Shown here piece by piece: positions 1-7,751 of a stretch of DNA of 21,943 nucleotides (position 1 is the stretch's first letter; every line of letters starts with the position of its first letter). Position numbers and translations under genes: made by a program. The notes beneath the pieces were generated by a model. It searched no databases, was not told the DNA's origin, and saw only the letters and a program-made list of their open reading frames with translations. This stretch comes from CAYHPY01 sp964358485. GTDB taxonomy: Bacteria; Elusimicrobiota; Elusimicrobia; UBA1565; UBA9628. The DNA lies in assembly GCA_964358485.1 (NCBI GenBank), contig CAYHPY010000061.1, positions 1 through 21,943 of the forward strand, in the 5' to 3' direction.

Positions 1-476
1 CGCGTGGCCGACGACAAGCGGGTCAACATCTTCTACTACCCGATCGAGCGGTGGTCGGACTTCATCATGTTCAACTTCTGCATGGACCGGGCGCGGGGCA
101 TCAGCTCGAGGACGCCATGGACTCCAGCTACAAGCCCTGGTGCGACGGGATGGAGGGCATTTTCAAGGAAGAGGCCATGCATATGGCCCACGGCGATCAA
201 TGGGTCAAGAAGCTGGCCGGCGACGAGGCCACCCGCGACGAGATCCAGGAGGCGCTCAACCTTTGGTACCCCCGGACCATGAACATCTTCGGGCGCGCCA
301 ATTCCCCGAAGAACGCGATCTACCGCAAGCTGGGCCTCAAAAAGCGCGACAACGACGCCGTCCGCAAGAGCTTCGCCGACGACATCGCCGCCAAGTGCAA
401 GGAATACGGCCTCCGGGTGCCCGCCTGGAAGCCCGAAGCCAAGCACATGACCGAAGAGCCGTTCATCCCGGGGTGA
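1..476 (+). CDS. paaA: PaaA-like 1,2-phenylacetyl-CoA epoxidase subunit A, 5'-truncated and frameshifted
   Basis: This looks like the 3' part of the catalytic subunit of the multicomponent oxygenase that epoxidises the aromatic ring of phenylacetyl-CoA (ferritin-like di-iron family, PF05138). Frame 1 encodes a stretch ending FNFCMDRA. The family pattern then continues in frame 3 with AGHQLEDAMDSSYKPW, the EEAMHM segment (an ExxH di-iron ligand pair) and LWYPRTMNIFG, up to the TGA at 474-476. The switch lies at about 91-98, in GC-rich sequence reading gcgcgggg. One extra base there (for example gcggcgggg) would restore a single frame, so a one-base deletion or a sequencing error is likely. The downstream PaaH-like gene overlaps its stop codon and supports a phenylacetate or related aromatic-CoA pathway. 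Subunits B-E are not in the window. A paralogous member of the same family with another acyl-CoA substrate cannot be excluded. Confidence 0.7.
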   Translation, partial: RGRRQAGQHLLLPDRAVVGLHHVQLLHGPGAGHQLEDAMDSSYKPWCDGMEGIFKEEAMHMAHGDQWVKKLAGDEATRDEIQEALNLWYPRTMNIFGRANSPKNAIYRKLGLKKRDNDAVRKSFADDIAAKCKEYGLRVPAWKPEAKHMTEEPFIPG

Positions 477-1546
477 GCGCCCCCCAACCCGTCGGCGTGG
501 CGGGCGGCGGAACCATGGGTTCCGGCATCGCCCTGCTCTGCGCCTTGAGCGGAGTGCCCGTGAAGGTCTACGAGCCGGCGCCGCAATCCCTCCAAAAGGG
601 CCGCGAGCGCGTGGCCGAGGGCGTCCAGAAGGCCGTCCGCAAAAAAAAGCTCACGCCCGAGCGGGGCGAGGCCGCGGCGCGCGCCGCGGAGTTTTCGGAC
701 GACATTTCGATCCTGGCGCAATGCCCCTTCATGATCGAAGCGGTGCCCGAGGATTTGTCCCTCAAGCGCGCGGTCCTGCAGAAACTGGGCCTGCTTTCGA
801 CCAAGGCCACCTTGGCGACCAATACTTCCTCTTTGTCCGTGGCGGCGGTGGCTTCCGAGACGGCCAATCCCTGGCGGGTGCTGGGGATGCATTTCTTCAA
901 TCCCCCGGCGATCATGAAGCTGGTCGAGGTGGTTCGCACCCCGGACACCGATCCCGAACGGATCTCCCAGGCCATGGAATTGGCGCGGGCGCTTGGAAAA
1001 ACGGCGGTCGAGGTCAAGGACACGCCGGGGTTCATCGTCAACCGGGTGATGCGGCCCTACTACGTCCAGGGGCTGGCCGAGGCGGCCAAGGGGGCGGGGA
1101 TTCGGCAGGTCGACTCGGCCTGTAAGGAGCTCGGCAAGGTGCCGATGGGTCCGTTGGAGTTGATGGATTTGATCGGGCTCGACGTGAATCTTTCCATCTC
1201 CCGTTCGGTTTACGAATCCCTGGGTCGGCCCGAGAGGCTGAAACCGAACGCGGTGCAGGAAGAGCTGGTTAAGAACGGATGTTTTGGACGGAAGACCGGG
1301 AAAGGATTCTATCAATACAACGGAATAATAAAAGACGGACCCAATCAGATCGCCGCCGCTTTGTTGCCGGAGAAAGAAAATGTTTCGGCGGCGGCGATCT
1401 GGAAAAATATCCGCGCGGCGCTGATCACGGAGGCTTGCGCCGCGCGGGATGAGGGCGTGGCCTCGGAGGCCGACATCGACACGGCGGTCAAGCTCGCCAT
1501 GAATTTTCCGAAGGGGCCCTTCGAATGGCAAAAGGAAAACGCCTAG
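473..1546 (+). CDS. paaH: 3-hydroxyacyl-CoA dehydrogenase, PaaH/3-hydroxybutyryl-CoA dehydrogenase type
   Basis: NAD-dependent oxidation of a 3-hydroxyacyl-CoA to the 3-ketoacyl-CoA; next to a PaaA-like gene the likely substrate is 3-hydroxyadipyl-CoA. From the GTG start the protein has 357 residues. The Rossmann motif GGGTMGSG lies at about residues 11-18, the NTSSL segment at 117-121, the catalytic-His motif MHFFNP at 139-144 and DTPGFIVNRV at 173-182. The first C-terminal 3HCDH domain ends in GRKTGKGFYQY, and a second, shorter 3HCDH-like segment ends FPKGPFEWQ. The GTG at 473 overlaps the paaA stop as GTGA and sits just before the Rossmann strand, so I prefer it to any upstream start in the same frame. 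Its 3' end overlaps the next gene by 22 bases. It could equally serve butyrate or polyhydroxybutyrate metabolism. Confidence 0.88.
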   Translation: MSAPQPVGVAGGGTMGSGIALLCALSGVPVKVYEPAPQSLQKGRERVAEGVQKAVRKKKLTPERGEAAARAAEFSDDISILAQCPFMIEAVPEDLSLKRAVLQKLGLLSTKATLATNTSSLSVAAVASETANPWRVLGMHFFNPPAIMKLVEVVRTPDTDPERISQAMELARALGKTAVEVKDTPGFIVNRVMRPYYVQGLAEAAKGAGIRQVDSACKELGKVPMGPLELMDLIGLDVNLSISRSVYESLGRPERLKPNAVQEELVKNGCFGRKTGKGFYQYNGIIKDGPNQIAAALLPEKENVSAAAIWKNIRAALITEACAARDEGVASEADIDTAVKLAMNFPKGPFEWQKENA

Positions 1547-1749
1547 ATCCGTTGGGGCGCAAGCTTCTGGGGCCCCTGCTCAAGGGCAATCCCGCCCTGC
1601 TCAAGGTCTTGGACCGCCACGGCGTGACTTTTTGCGGCGGGTGTTACCTGACCTTGTTCGCCTCCCTGGAGAAGGCGGCGGCTTATCACGCGGTGGGCGA
1701 TAAGGGGAAGTTTCTGGCGGACGTGAAGAAGGCGCTTAGGGCTGGTTAA
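1525..1749 (+). CDS. Small CGGC redox-disulfide protein (DUF1858-like)
   Basis: A 74-residue protein with a helical N-terminal half (LGRKLLGPLLKGNPALLKVL) followed by HGVTFCGGCYLTLFASLEKAAAYHAV and a C-terminal helix. The layout, a 'P-x-x-x-x-VL-x-x-xG-x-x-x-C-x-x-C' motif followed by a helix rich in Leu, Glu and Ala, resembles the DUF1858 / hybrid-cluster-associated redox disulfide family. The two cysteines are residues 37 and 40. The ATG at 1525 lies inside the 3' end of the dehydrogenase gene (22-base overlap), so the two are probably translated together. Function is unknown. A thiol/disulfide or metal-related accessory role to the oxygenase/dehydrogenase genes is inference. It ends two bases before the converging membrane-protein gene. 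Confidence 0.7.
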   Translation: MAKGKRLDPLGRKLLGPLLKGNPALLKVLDRHGVTFCGGCYLTLFASLEKAAAYHAVGDKGKFLADVKKALRAG

Positions 1750-1751
1750 GA

Positions 1752-2228
1752 TTAGGTGGTGATTTTCGACTCGAAATGGTCGATCATCATTTTACTTCGC
1801 AATGGCGCAGTAATCCCCAATAATCCCGCGTAAAATATCCATTCCAAGTGAAAACAAAGCCGATGATATTTGTGCCAACAACGGCTGAGCTCCTGCCCTA
1901 AAAAAAAGAGGATGAGAGCCGCCATCAAGAATGGGGCGATTTTTCTAGCAATAAGATTTTTGCAAAGGAGACCGATTCCGGTGATAATAAGCGCAAGGAA
2001 TATAAATACAACGAGTGCGTAAGCGGCTAAGCTTGGAATGCTGGTCGAGCCAAATCCTAGACTGCCAACACCGCATGCTCCTATTGTGAGGGATATAAGG
2101 CCATAGCAAAGCAAGAATAGTCCGCATGTCATTCGGACGATTCCAGGGCGTTTCGTGGCGATCCCCCAGATTAAGGGAATTAGCGGGCAAAGAAATAAAA
2201 CCGCCCTGATCGCGTGGTTGTTGTTCAT
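1752..2228 (-). CDS. Hypothetical five-helix membrane protein in an AT-richer patch
   Basis: I do not recognise this 158-residue protein. It is strongly hydrophobic, with likely membrane helices at about residues 8-23, 31-52, 67-88, 97-111 and 129-142. Between the fourth and fifth helices lies a Cys/His/Trp-rich loop (LSRCWHKYHRLCFHLEW). The C-terminus is short and polar. A purine-rich ribosome-binding stretch (GGGAAGGGGAA) directly precedes the ATG. Its codons are much richer in A/T than those of its neighbours, which suggests a separate origin, although no transposase, integrase or flanking repeat is visible. It converges on the plus-strand redox gene with a two-base gap and is separated from lipB by a terminator. 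A perfect 22-bp palindrome lies 18-40 bp upstream of the start. That it is a real gene is likely; its role is unknown. Confidence 0.65.
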   Translation of the reverse strand: MNNNHAIRAVLFLCPLIPLIWGIATKRPGIVRMTCGLFLLCYGLISLTIGACGVGSLGFGSTSIPSLAAYALVVFIFLALIITGIGLLCKNLIARKIAPFLMAALILFFLGQELSRCWHKYHRLCFHLEWIFYAGLLGITAPLRSKMMIDHFESKITT

Positions 2229-2246
2229 TTCCCCTTCCCGTTTTGA

Positions 2247-2268
2247 AAAATGATGGCGCCATCATTTT
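2247..2268. promoter_or_regulatory. Perfect 22-bp palindrome, operator-like
   Basis: Two 11-base arms, AAAATGATGGC and GCCATCATTTT, meet with no loop. The site lies 19 bases upstream of the membrane-protein ATG. On the minus strand its upstream edge overlaps a possible -10 box TAAAAT (2269-2264); no convincing -35 is present. A gapless perfect palindrome is typical of a dimeric repressor site rather than a terminator. The binding protein is not identifiable from this window. Confidence 0.5.
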
Positions 2269-2345
2269 AAACAAAAAAGTTATTTAAATGTATGGACAAT
2301 CAGCAGGCAGGGTCCATATTTTTTTGACGGGGAAAAACAATTTGA

Positions 2346-2367
2346 CCGGCCGCCTGGCGGCGGCCGG
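2346..2367 (-). terminator. Rho-independent terminator of the trxB-lipB operon
   Basis: A perfect 9-bp G+C stem (CCGGCCGCC / GGCGGCCGG) with a 4-base loop begins two bases after the lipB stop codon. On the minus strand it is followed by TCAAATTGTTTTT. The stem is strong and the position is right, while the T-tract is slightly interrupted. Confidence 0.75.
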
Positions 2368-2369
2368 GT

Positions 2370-2975
2370 TTAATTCCCAAACCTGGACAAAAACGCTTCC
2401 GTCACCATGCGCCGGGCGTCGGCGCCGGCCACGGGGCGGCCCAGGAGGGATTCCACCGTGGTCATCTGTCCCGGCTCCAGGCGGCAGGGATAGATCAGCC
2501 GGAAGGGCTCCAGGTCGCAATTGACGTTCAAGGAGAAGCCGTGGAAGCTGACGTCGCCTTGGACGGCGACGCCGATGGAGGCCACCTTCCGGCCCCGAAC
2601 CCAGACGCCGGTGAACCCCCGCAGGCGTTCGGCCTCCAGGCCCATGCCCTTCAGGGCCGAGATGATGACATCCTCCAGGGTCCGCAGGTAGCTCCGGGGC
2701 TTGAGCTTGCGGTCCTTGAGGCCCAGGATGGGATAACCGACGAGCTGTCCCGGGCCGTGGTAGGTGATGTCTCCCCCCCGCTCCACCACATGAAGGGGAT
2801 GGGGCAAAGAGGCCGGCGGGCGGTTCTTGCTGGAACTGCCCAAGGTGTAGACGGGGGGATGCTCGACCAGGAGCAAGGTGTCCGGAATTTCCCCCAGCGC
2901 CCGGCGGCCGACCAATTCTTTTTGGAGCGCCCAGACCTCCCCGTATTCCCTCGTACCCAGAAATTCAACGTTCAT
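2370..2975 (-). CDS. lipB: Octanoyltransferase LipB
   Basis: Transfers octanoate from octanoyl-ACP to lipoyl domains, the first step of de novo lipoylation in the cytoplasm. The 201-residue protein is of normal family length. The signature RGGDITYHGPGQL is at residues 66-78. The conserved catalytic lysine is in GRKVASIGVAV (Lys130), and the acyl-accepting cysteine is in LIYPCRLEPG (Cys164). It is the last gene of the pyruvate dehydrogenase operon, four bases after lpd and directly before a terminator. Together with lipA in the same operon it provides the lipoyl cofactor needed by the E2 encoded upstream. Confidence 0.95.
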   Translation of the reverse strand: MNVEFLGTREYGEVWALQKELVGRRALGEIPDTLLLVEHPPVYTLGSSSKNRPPASLPHPLHVVERGGDITYHGPGQLVGYPILGLKDRKLKPRSYLRTLEDVIISALKGMGLEAERLRGFTGVWVRGRKVASIGVAVQGDVSFHGFSLNVNCDLEPFRLIYPCRLEPGQMTTVESLLGRPVAGADARRMVTEAFLSRFGN

Positions 2976-2979
2976 GGTT

Positions 2980-4380
2980 TTAGCGCCGAGGCGGCAGGAT
3001 GTGTATGGCCTGGCCCAGGCACGCCTCGGCGGCTTCCTGGAAAGCTTCCGGGAAGGTGGGGTGCGGGTGGATGGTGGAGGCGATGTCTTCCACGGTCGCC
3101 CCCAGGCGGAGGGCCAAAGAGGCCTCGGAAATCAGGTCCGAAGCGTGAGCCCCGACGATCCCGGTTCCCAGGAGCTTGTGGGAGTCCCGGTCGACGATGA
3201 CTTTCACGAAGCCTTCGGCCTCCTGCCCCGCCTGCGCCCGTCCCAGAGCCGAGAACGGAAAGCGTCCGGTCAGCACCGACGCGCCGCGGGCGCGGGCCTG
3301 GGCCTCCGTTTCTCCGACAAAGGCGATCTCCGGATCGGTGAAGACGGCCCAGGGCACGGCGCCCAGGGGCTCGGCGGCGCGGCCCGCGATGGCGTGGGCG
3401 GCCAGAACCGCTTCCCGGGAGGCCTTGTGGGCAAGATAAGGGGCCCCGATGACGTCCCCGGCGGCGTAGATGTTCTCCGCGCTGGTGCGGTAGCGCGCGT
3501 CGACGAGGATGTGCCCCCGGGAATCGGTCTTGACCCCGGCGGCCTCCAAGCCCAAGCCCTGGGAAGTCGGCGTCCGGCCGACGGAAACCAGGATTTTCTC
3601 CGCCTCGATGGCGCGCTCGCCCTTGGCGGTGTCCACGATGACGCGGCGGACTCCGCCTTCCTCGCGGACCTCCCGGGCCTTGGCTTCCAAAAGAACTTCC
3701 ACCCCGAGCTTCTCCAGCCCGCGGGTCACCGGACCGAGCAGGTCGGCCTCGACTCCGGGCAGGAGCTGGGGCATGAATTCCACCACCGTGACCTTGGTCC
3801 CGAGCTTGGCGTAGAAGGTTCCGATCTCCAGGCCGATGACTCCGCCGCCGATGACGACCAGGCTCTTGGGCGCCGCGGTCAGTTCCAGGGCCTCGCGGGA
3901 GCTCAAAATGAAATTTCCATCGAAGGCGAAGCCTGGAATCGTGACGGGCCGTGAGCCTGTCACGATGAGGGCGTGGACAAAACGAATGGTCTCGGGCGCT
4001 CCGGCTCCGGTCAGTTCCGCCTCGGTCGACGACAAGAACTTGAGCGCTCCCATTTTTATATCGACGGAGTTCCCCTTGGCCAGGCCCGCGATCCCGCGCT
4101 GGAAACCTCCGATGAGTCCGGTCTTCCACTGTTGGACCTTGGCCCAATCCGGGGCGGGGGCGGACGCGGGGTCGAATCCCGCCGATTTGCGGGGCTTGTG
4201 GGCCGTCGCGGCCGACTGGATCAGGGCCTTGGAGGGAATGCAGCCGTAGTTGAGGCATTCGCCGCCCAGCTTGTCCTTGTCGACCAGCAGGGCTTTCTTG
4301 CCGAGCTGGCCGAGCTTGATGGCCCCGACATACCCTCCCGGGCCGGCGCCGACGACCAGGACATCCGTTTCTATTGGCAT
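2980..4380 (-). CDS. lpdA: Dihydrolipoamide dehydrogenase (E3)
   Basis: FAD enzyme that reoxidises the dihydrolipoyl group of E2 with NAD+. The 466 residues begin with the FAD Rossmann motif GAGPGG (11-16), followed by the redox-active disulfide GGECLNYGCIPSK (Cys42 and Cys47), the NAD-binding GGGVIGLEIG and the second FAD motif IYAAGDV. The C-terminal interface motif HPHPTFPEAF starts at about residue 438 and supplies the catalytic His-Glu pair. CLNYGC instead of the commoner CLNVGC, and TFPEA instead of TLSEA, are mild variants. It lies seven bases after the E2 gene and four bases before lipB, so it is the E3 dedicated to this complex. Confidence 0.95.
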   Translation of the reverse strand: MPIETDVLVVGAGPGGYVGAIKLGQLGKKALLVDKDKLGGECLNYGCIPSKALIQSAATAHKPRKSAGFDPASAPAPDWAKVQQWKTGLIGGFQRGIAGLAKGNSVDIKMGALKFLSSTEAELTGAGAPETIRFVHALIVTGSRPVTIPGFAFDGNFILSSREALELTAAPKSLVVIGGGVIGLEIGTFYAKLGTKVTVVEFMPQLLPGVEADLLGPVTRGLEKLGVEVLLEAKAREVREEGGVRRVIVDTAKGERAIEAEKILVSVGRTPTSQGLGLEAAGVKTDSRGHILVDARYRTSAENIYAAGDVIGAPYLAHKASREAVLAAHAIAGRAAEPLGAVPWAVFTDPEIAFVGETEAQARARGASVLTGRFPFSALGRAQAGQEAEGFVKVIVDRDSHKLLGTGIVGAHASDLISEASLALRLGATVEDIASTIHPHPTFPEAFQEAAEACLGQAIHILPPRR

Positions 4381-4387
4381 GGGTTCG

Positions 4388-5632
4388 TTAGAGGAGGGTC
4401 CGTGGATTTTCGATGTGTTTTATCAGGGTGTTCATGAAGTGGGCGGCCTCGGCGCCGTCGACGATCCGATGGTCGAAGGAGAGGACGAGGTTGCCCATGT
4501 CCCGGATCTGGATGCCGCCGTCGCGGACGACCGCGGCTTTTTTGATCTTCATCAGGCCGAGGATGGCCACCTCGGGGTGGTTGATGATGGGCGTGGCCAT
4601 AAGTCCGCCGATGGGCCCGATATTGGTGATCGTGAAGGTCCCTCCCTGAAGCTCGGGGACCTCGATCTTTCCGGACCGGGCCTTGTCGGCCAGGCGGTTG
4701 AGCTCCCCGGCCAGGGTCCAGAGGTCCTTGGAGTCCGCGTTCTTGATATTGGGCACCAGCAGGCCGGTCGGAGTCGCCGTGGCGATTCCCAGGTTGTAGT
4801 ACAGCTTGCGGCGGATGAAACCGCCTTCGGCGTCGAGGCTGGCGTTGAGGTCCGGAAATTCCTTGAGGGAACGGACCAGGGCGCGGATGATGAAGGGGAG
4901 GAATGACAGCTTGACTCCCCGTTTTTCGGCCTCGGCCTTGAGCTCGGTCCGCAGGCCGGCCATGGCGCTGAAGTCTGCCTCGTCGACATGCGTGACATGG
5001 GCGGCGGTCCGCTTTGATTCCGCCATTTTTTCCGCGGTGCGGCGGCGGATGCCGACGAAGGGAACTTTTTCCTCGTTTCCCGGGGCGGGGGCGGGCTGGC
5101 CGGAGGCCGCCTCGGGGGCGGGCTTCTGCAGGGGAAGGGTCTTCATGGCGGGGGCCGCCGCGGCCCGGACGTCGGCCTCGGTGATCCGTCCGCCGGCGCC
5201 GCTGCCGCGCAGGGCAGAGAGATTGACATTGAGTTCCGCGGCCAATTTCCGAACGGCGGGCATGGCGAGAGCCTCTCCGCCGCCGGCGGCGGCCGTCGGG
5301 GCGGGCGGAGCCGATTTCCCGTTGGGAGCTCCGGCCGCGGTCGACCCGGTCGGGGAGCGGCCCATGGCTCCCTCGGGACGGGCGTTGGCGCCAGGGGCGA
5401 GCTCGAAGACGACCAGCAGGCCGTGAACCGCCACCTTCTGTCCTTCCTTGGCCACCAGGCGCGCGATGGCGCCGGTCTTGGGGCTGGTGATCTCGACCTC
5501 GGCCTTGTCGGTGAGGACGTTGCAGAGGGGTTGGTTTTCCTTGACCTGGTCCCCCTCCTGGACGTGCCACTTCACCACCTCGCCTTCGGCGAGCCCTTCT
5601 CCGATGTCCGGAAGATTGAATTCGAATTCCAT
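4388..5632 (-). CDS. pdhC: Dihydrolipoamide acyltransferase E2 of a pyruvate (or branched-chain) dehydrogenase complex
   Basis: Core acyltransferase, 414 residues. One lipoyl domain (about 1-78) carries the lipoyl-lysine in LTDKAEVEI (Lys43). An Ala/Pro/Gly-rich linker follows, then a peripheral subunit-binding domain (about 123-158, AMPAVRKLAAEL...GGRITEADV), a second Ala/Pro linker, and the catalytic domain (about 188-414). The active-site motif is SFDHRIVDG, with His388 and Asp392. A single lipoyl domain is common outside enterobacteria. The start has a good Shine-Dalgarno sequence (AGAGGA) in the nine bases after pdhB. E1 alpha and E1 beta lie upstream and E3 downstream. Sequence alone does not fully separate pyruvate from 2-oxoisovalerate specificity; the E1 beta favours pyruvate. 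Confidence 0.92.
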   Translation of the reverse strand: MEFEFNLPDIGEGLAEGEVVKWHVQEGDQVKENQPLCNVLTDKAEVEITSPKTGAIARLVAKEGQKVAVHGLLVVFELAPGANARPEGAMGRSPTGSTAAGAPNGKSAPPAPTAAAGGGEALAMPAVRKLAAELNVNLSALRGSGAGGRITEADVRAAAAPAMKTLPLQKPAPEAASGQPAPAPGNEEKVPFVGIRRRTAEKMAESKRTAAHVTHVDEADFSAMAGLRTELKAEAEKRGVKLSFLPFIIRALVRSLKEFPDLNASLDAEGGFIRRKLYYNLGIATATPTGLLVPNIKNADSKDLWTLAGELNRLADKARSGKIEVPELQGGTFTITNIGPIGGLMATPIINHPEVAILGLMKIKKAAVVRDGGIQIRDMGNLVLSFDHRIVDGAEAAHFMNTLIKHIENPRTLL

Positions 5633-5641
5633 GCGGTTCCT

Positions 5642-6622
5642 CTAGTACGCCAGGGTTTCCTTGACCGCCTTGACGACGCGGTCCTGGTCGGGAATGTAGT
5701 ATTTCTCGAGGCGGAACAGGGGCATGCGGATGTCCCAGGATCCGACGCGTTTGACGGGGGCCTGCAGTTTGAGCATGGCGCGTTCGTGGATCAAGGAGCT
5801 GATCTCGGCGGCCCAGGAGCCGGAGTTGGGCGCCTCGTGGGCGACGACGACCCGGCCGGTTTTTTCGGCGGTGGCCAGGATCGCTTCCAGATCCAACGGG
5901 GCCAGCGTTCTCAGGTCCAGGATTTCGGCTGAGACTCCGTCCTCCTCCTTGAGGCGCGCGGCGGCCTTGAGGCAGGTATGGACCATCGCGCCCCAGGTGA
6001 TGAGGCTGATGTCGGTCCCTTCCTTGGCCAGGCGGGCCTTGCCGATCGGGGTCTTGTAGGGGGCGGCGGGGACCTCCCCCTTGACCGTCCGGTAGATGGC
6101 TTTGGGCTCGAAGAAAACCACGGGGTCGGGATCCTGGATGGCGGACATGATCAGGCCCTTGGCGTCCTCCGGGGTGGAGGGAATGACCACCTTGATCCCG
6201 GGGGTGTGGCAGAAGTAGGCCTCCGGGGACTCGGAGTGGTGCTCCGGGGCGTGAATGAGGCCGCCGTGCGGAGAGCGCAGGACCATCGGCAGGGTGTGCA
6301 TTCCCCGCGTCCGGTTGCGCAGGCGCCCCATGTGGCAGATGACCTGGTCCAGGACCGAGGGCAAAAAGCCGTCGAACTGGATCTCGCAGACCGGGCGCAG
6401 GCCCGCCATGGCCAGCCCGACCGAGGTGCCGACGATTCCGAGCTCGGCCAGCGGGGTGTCGACGACGCGCTCGGCGCCGAACTTTTTCTGGAGGCCGTCG
6501 GTGACGCGGAAGACGCCGCCGTTGAGGCCCACGTCCTCTCCCAGGAGGATGATGCGGCCGTCGGCATCCATCGCCTGCTGGAGGCCTTGGTTGATGGCTT
6601 GAACGAGATTGAGTTCGGGCAT
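5642..6622 (-). CDS. pdhB: Pyruvate dehydrogenase E1 component, beta subunit
   Basis: Beta subunit of the thiamine-diphosphate-dependent alpha2beta2 decarboxylase, 326 residues, the usual length. It shows the N-terminal GEDVGLNGGVFRVTDGLQKKFG region, VDTPLAELGIVGTSVGLA, the APEHHSES segment near the active site, and a transketolase C-terminal domain (ILDLRTLAPLD...RVVVAHEAP). The GGVFRVTDGL wording is closer to the pyruvate enzymes of Gram-positive bacteria and mitochondria than to branched-chain enzymes. Only one base separates it from pdhA, and nine from pdhC, so the subunits should be made in equal amounts. Confidence 0.93.
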   Translation of the reverse strand: MPELNLVQAINQGLQQAMDADGRIILLGEDVGLNGGVFRVTDGLQKKFGAERVVDTPLAELGIVGTSVGLAMAGLRPVCEIQFDGFLPSVLDQVICHMGRLRNRTRGMHTLPMVLRSPHGGLIHAPEHHSESPEAYFCHTPGIKVVIPSTPEDAKGLIMSAIQDPDPVVFFEPKAIYRTVKGEVPAAPYKTPIGKARLAKEGTDISLITWGAMVHTCLKAAARLKEEDGVSAEILDLRTLAPLDLEAILATAEKTGRVVVAHEAPNSGSWAAEISSLIHERAMLKLQAPVKRVGSWDIRMPLFRLEKYYIPDQDRVVKAVKETLAY

Positions 6623-6623
6623 T

Positions 6624-7751
6624 TTAAGGGAACCGTCCTTCCGCGGGAGGCAGTTCGGGAACCTCTTTGCGGGATTTTTTTATTTCCAGAAGCGCCTCGA
6701 GCTCCTTGCGCTGCTCGATGAGCGGCCAGGGGGCGGAGGCGTAGTTGTGGGCGAACATGTCCAGGGGATTGGGGTCCAGGGAGCCCTCGTATTCCTCGAT
6801 CTCGGACTGAACCATGGCCTCGGCGGAGGCCTTGAGCTTGGCCTCCTCCGCGTCGCTCCAAAGCCCCTTGGACTGGATGTAGAGCTTGAGCCGCAGGATC
6901 GGGTCCTTCTTGGACCAGGCCTCCACCTCCTCCTTGCTCCGGTAGCGGGTGGCGTCGTCGGCCGTGGTGTGGTGGCCCATGCGGTAGGTCTCGCACTCCA
7001 GGACCGTGGGGCCCTGCCCGGCGCGGGCGCGGGCCACGGCCTCGGTGACGGCTTTGTAGACGGCCAGGGCGTCGTTGCCGTCCACCTGGAGGCCGAAGGC
7101 CCCGTAGCCGAAGGCTTTCTGGGCCAAAGTCTGGGTCGCGGCCTGCTTGGCGCGCGGCACCGAGATGGCCCAGTGGTTGTTTTCGATGATGTAGATGGCG
7201 GGCGCCTTGAGCTGGCCGGCGAAGGTCAGGCCCTCGTGCAGGTCTCCCTTGGAGGAGGTGCCGTCGCCCAGGTAGGTGAGGGCCACGAGCCCGTCCTTCT
7301 TGATCACGGAGGCCCAGGCCAAGCCCGCCACCTGGGTCAGGTGGGTGCCCACGGGGACGGTGAAAAGGACGTCGTTGTTGCCCTCGGGGAATTTCACGCC
7401 CCGGTCGTCGCCTCCCCAATAAAGGAGCGAGCTTCGAAGCTTCATGCCGCGCGCGTAATAGCAGCCGGCGCCGCGGTAGGTGGGGACGAGCCAATCCTTG
7501 GGGTTGAGGCACAGCGGCGGGACGATCTGCGTGGCCTCCTGGCCCAGGACCTGGGGATAGGTCCCCAGGCGGCCTTGGCGCTGGAGCTGGAAGGCCAGGC
7601 CGTCGAAGACCCGGATCTCGACCATCTTTCGGTAGATGTCCAGCAATTTTTCATCGGTGATGGAGAACTCCACCGAGGGATCGATTTTCCCATCGGGGTT
7701 CAGGATCTCCAGCCGCTGGATTTTGAATTCGGCGACGGTCTTCAGTCCCAT
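6624..7751 (-). CDS. pdhA: Pyruvate dehydrogenase E1 component, alpha subunit
   Basis: Alpha subunit carrying the thiamine diphosphate site, 375 residues from the ATG at 7751. The cofactor motif runs from GDG (162-164) to NN (191-192). The loop ETYRMGHHTTADDATRYR at about 254-271 is the conserved loop that is phosphorylated in mitochondrial homologues. I chose the ATG at 7751 because AAGGAG lies five bases before it and homology begins there. A longer in-frame extension is only lipA read in another frame. It overlaps the end of lipA by 10 bases and is one base from pdhB. Confidence 0.93.
   Translation of the reverse strand: MGLKTVAEFKIQRLEILNPDGKIDPSVEFSITDEKLLDIYRKMVEIRVFDGLAFQLQRQGRLGTYPQVLGQEATQIVPPLCLNPKDWLVPTYRGAGCYYARGMKLRSSLLYWGGDDRGVKFPEGNNDVLFTVPVGTHLTQVAGLAWASVIKKDGLVALTYLGDGTSSKGDLHEGLTFAGQLKAPAIYIIENNHWAISVPRAKQAATQTLAQKAFGYGAFGLQVDGNDALAVYKAVTEAVARARAGQGPTVLECETYRMGHHTTADDATRYRSKEEVEAWSKKDPILRLKLYIQSKGLWSDAEEAKLKASAEAMVQSEIEEYEGSLDPNPLDMFAHNYASAPWPLIEQRKELEALLEIKKSRKEVPELPPAEGRFP

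Noticed and set aside
88..98. Programmed frameshifting in paaA
   Set aside because: No slippery heptamer, downstream structure or family precedent is seen; deletion or sequencing error is simpler.
1752..2300. Insertion sequence or integron cassette
   Set aside because: No transposase, terminal inverted repeats, target duplication or attC-like structure was seen; only composition and the palindrome are unusual.
2291..2325. Inverted repeat TATGGAC...GTCCATA followed by seven T on the plus strand
   Set aside because: The stem is only 7 bp with a 14-base loop, and no plus-strand gene ends nearby, so I do not call it a terminator.
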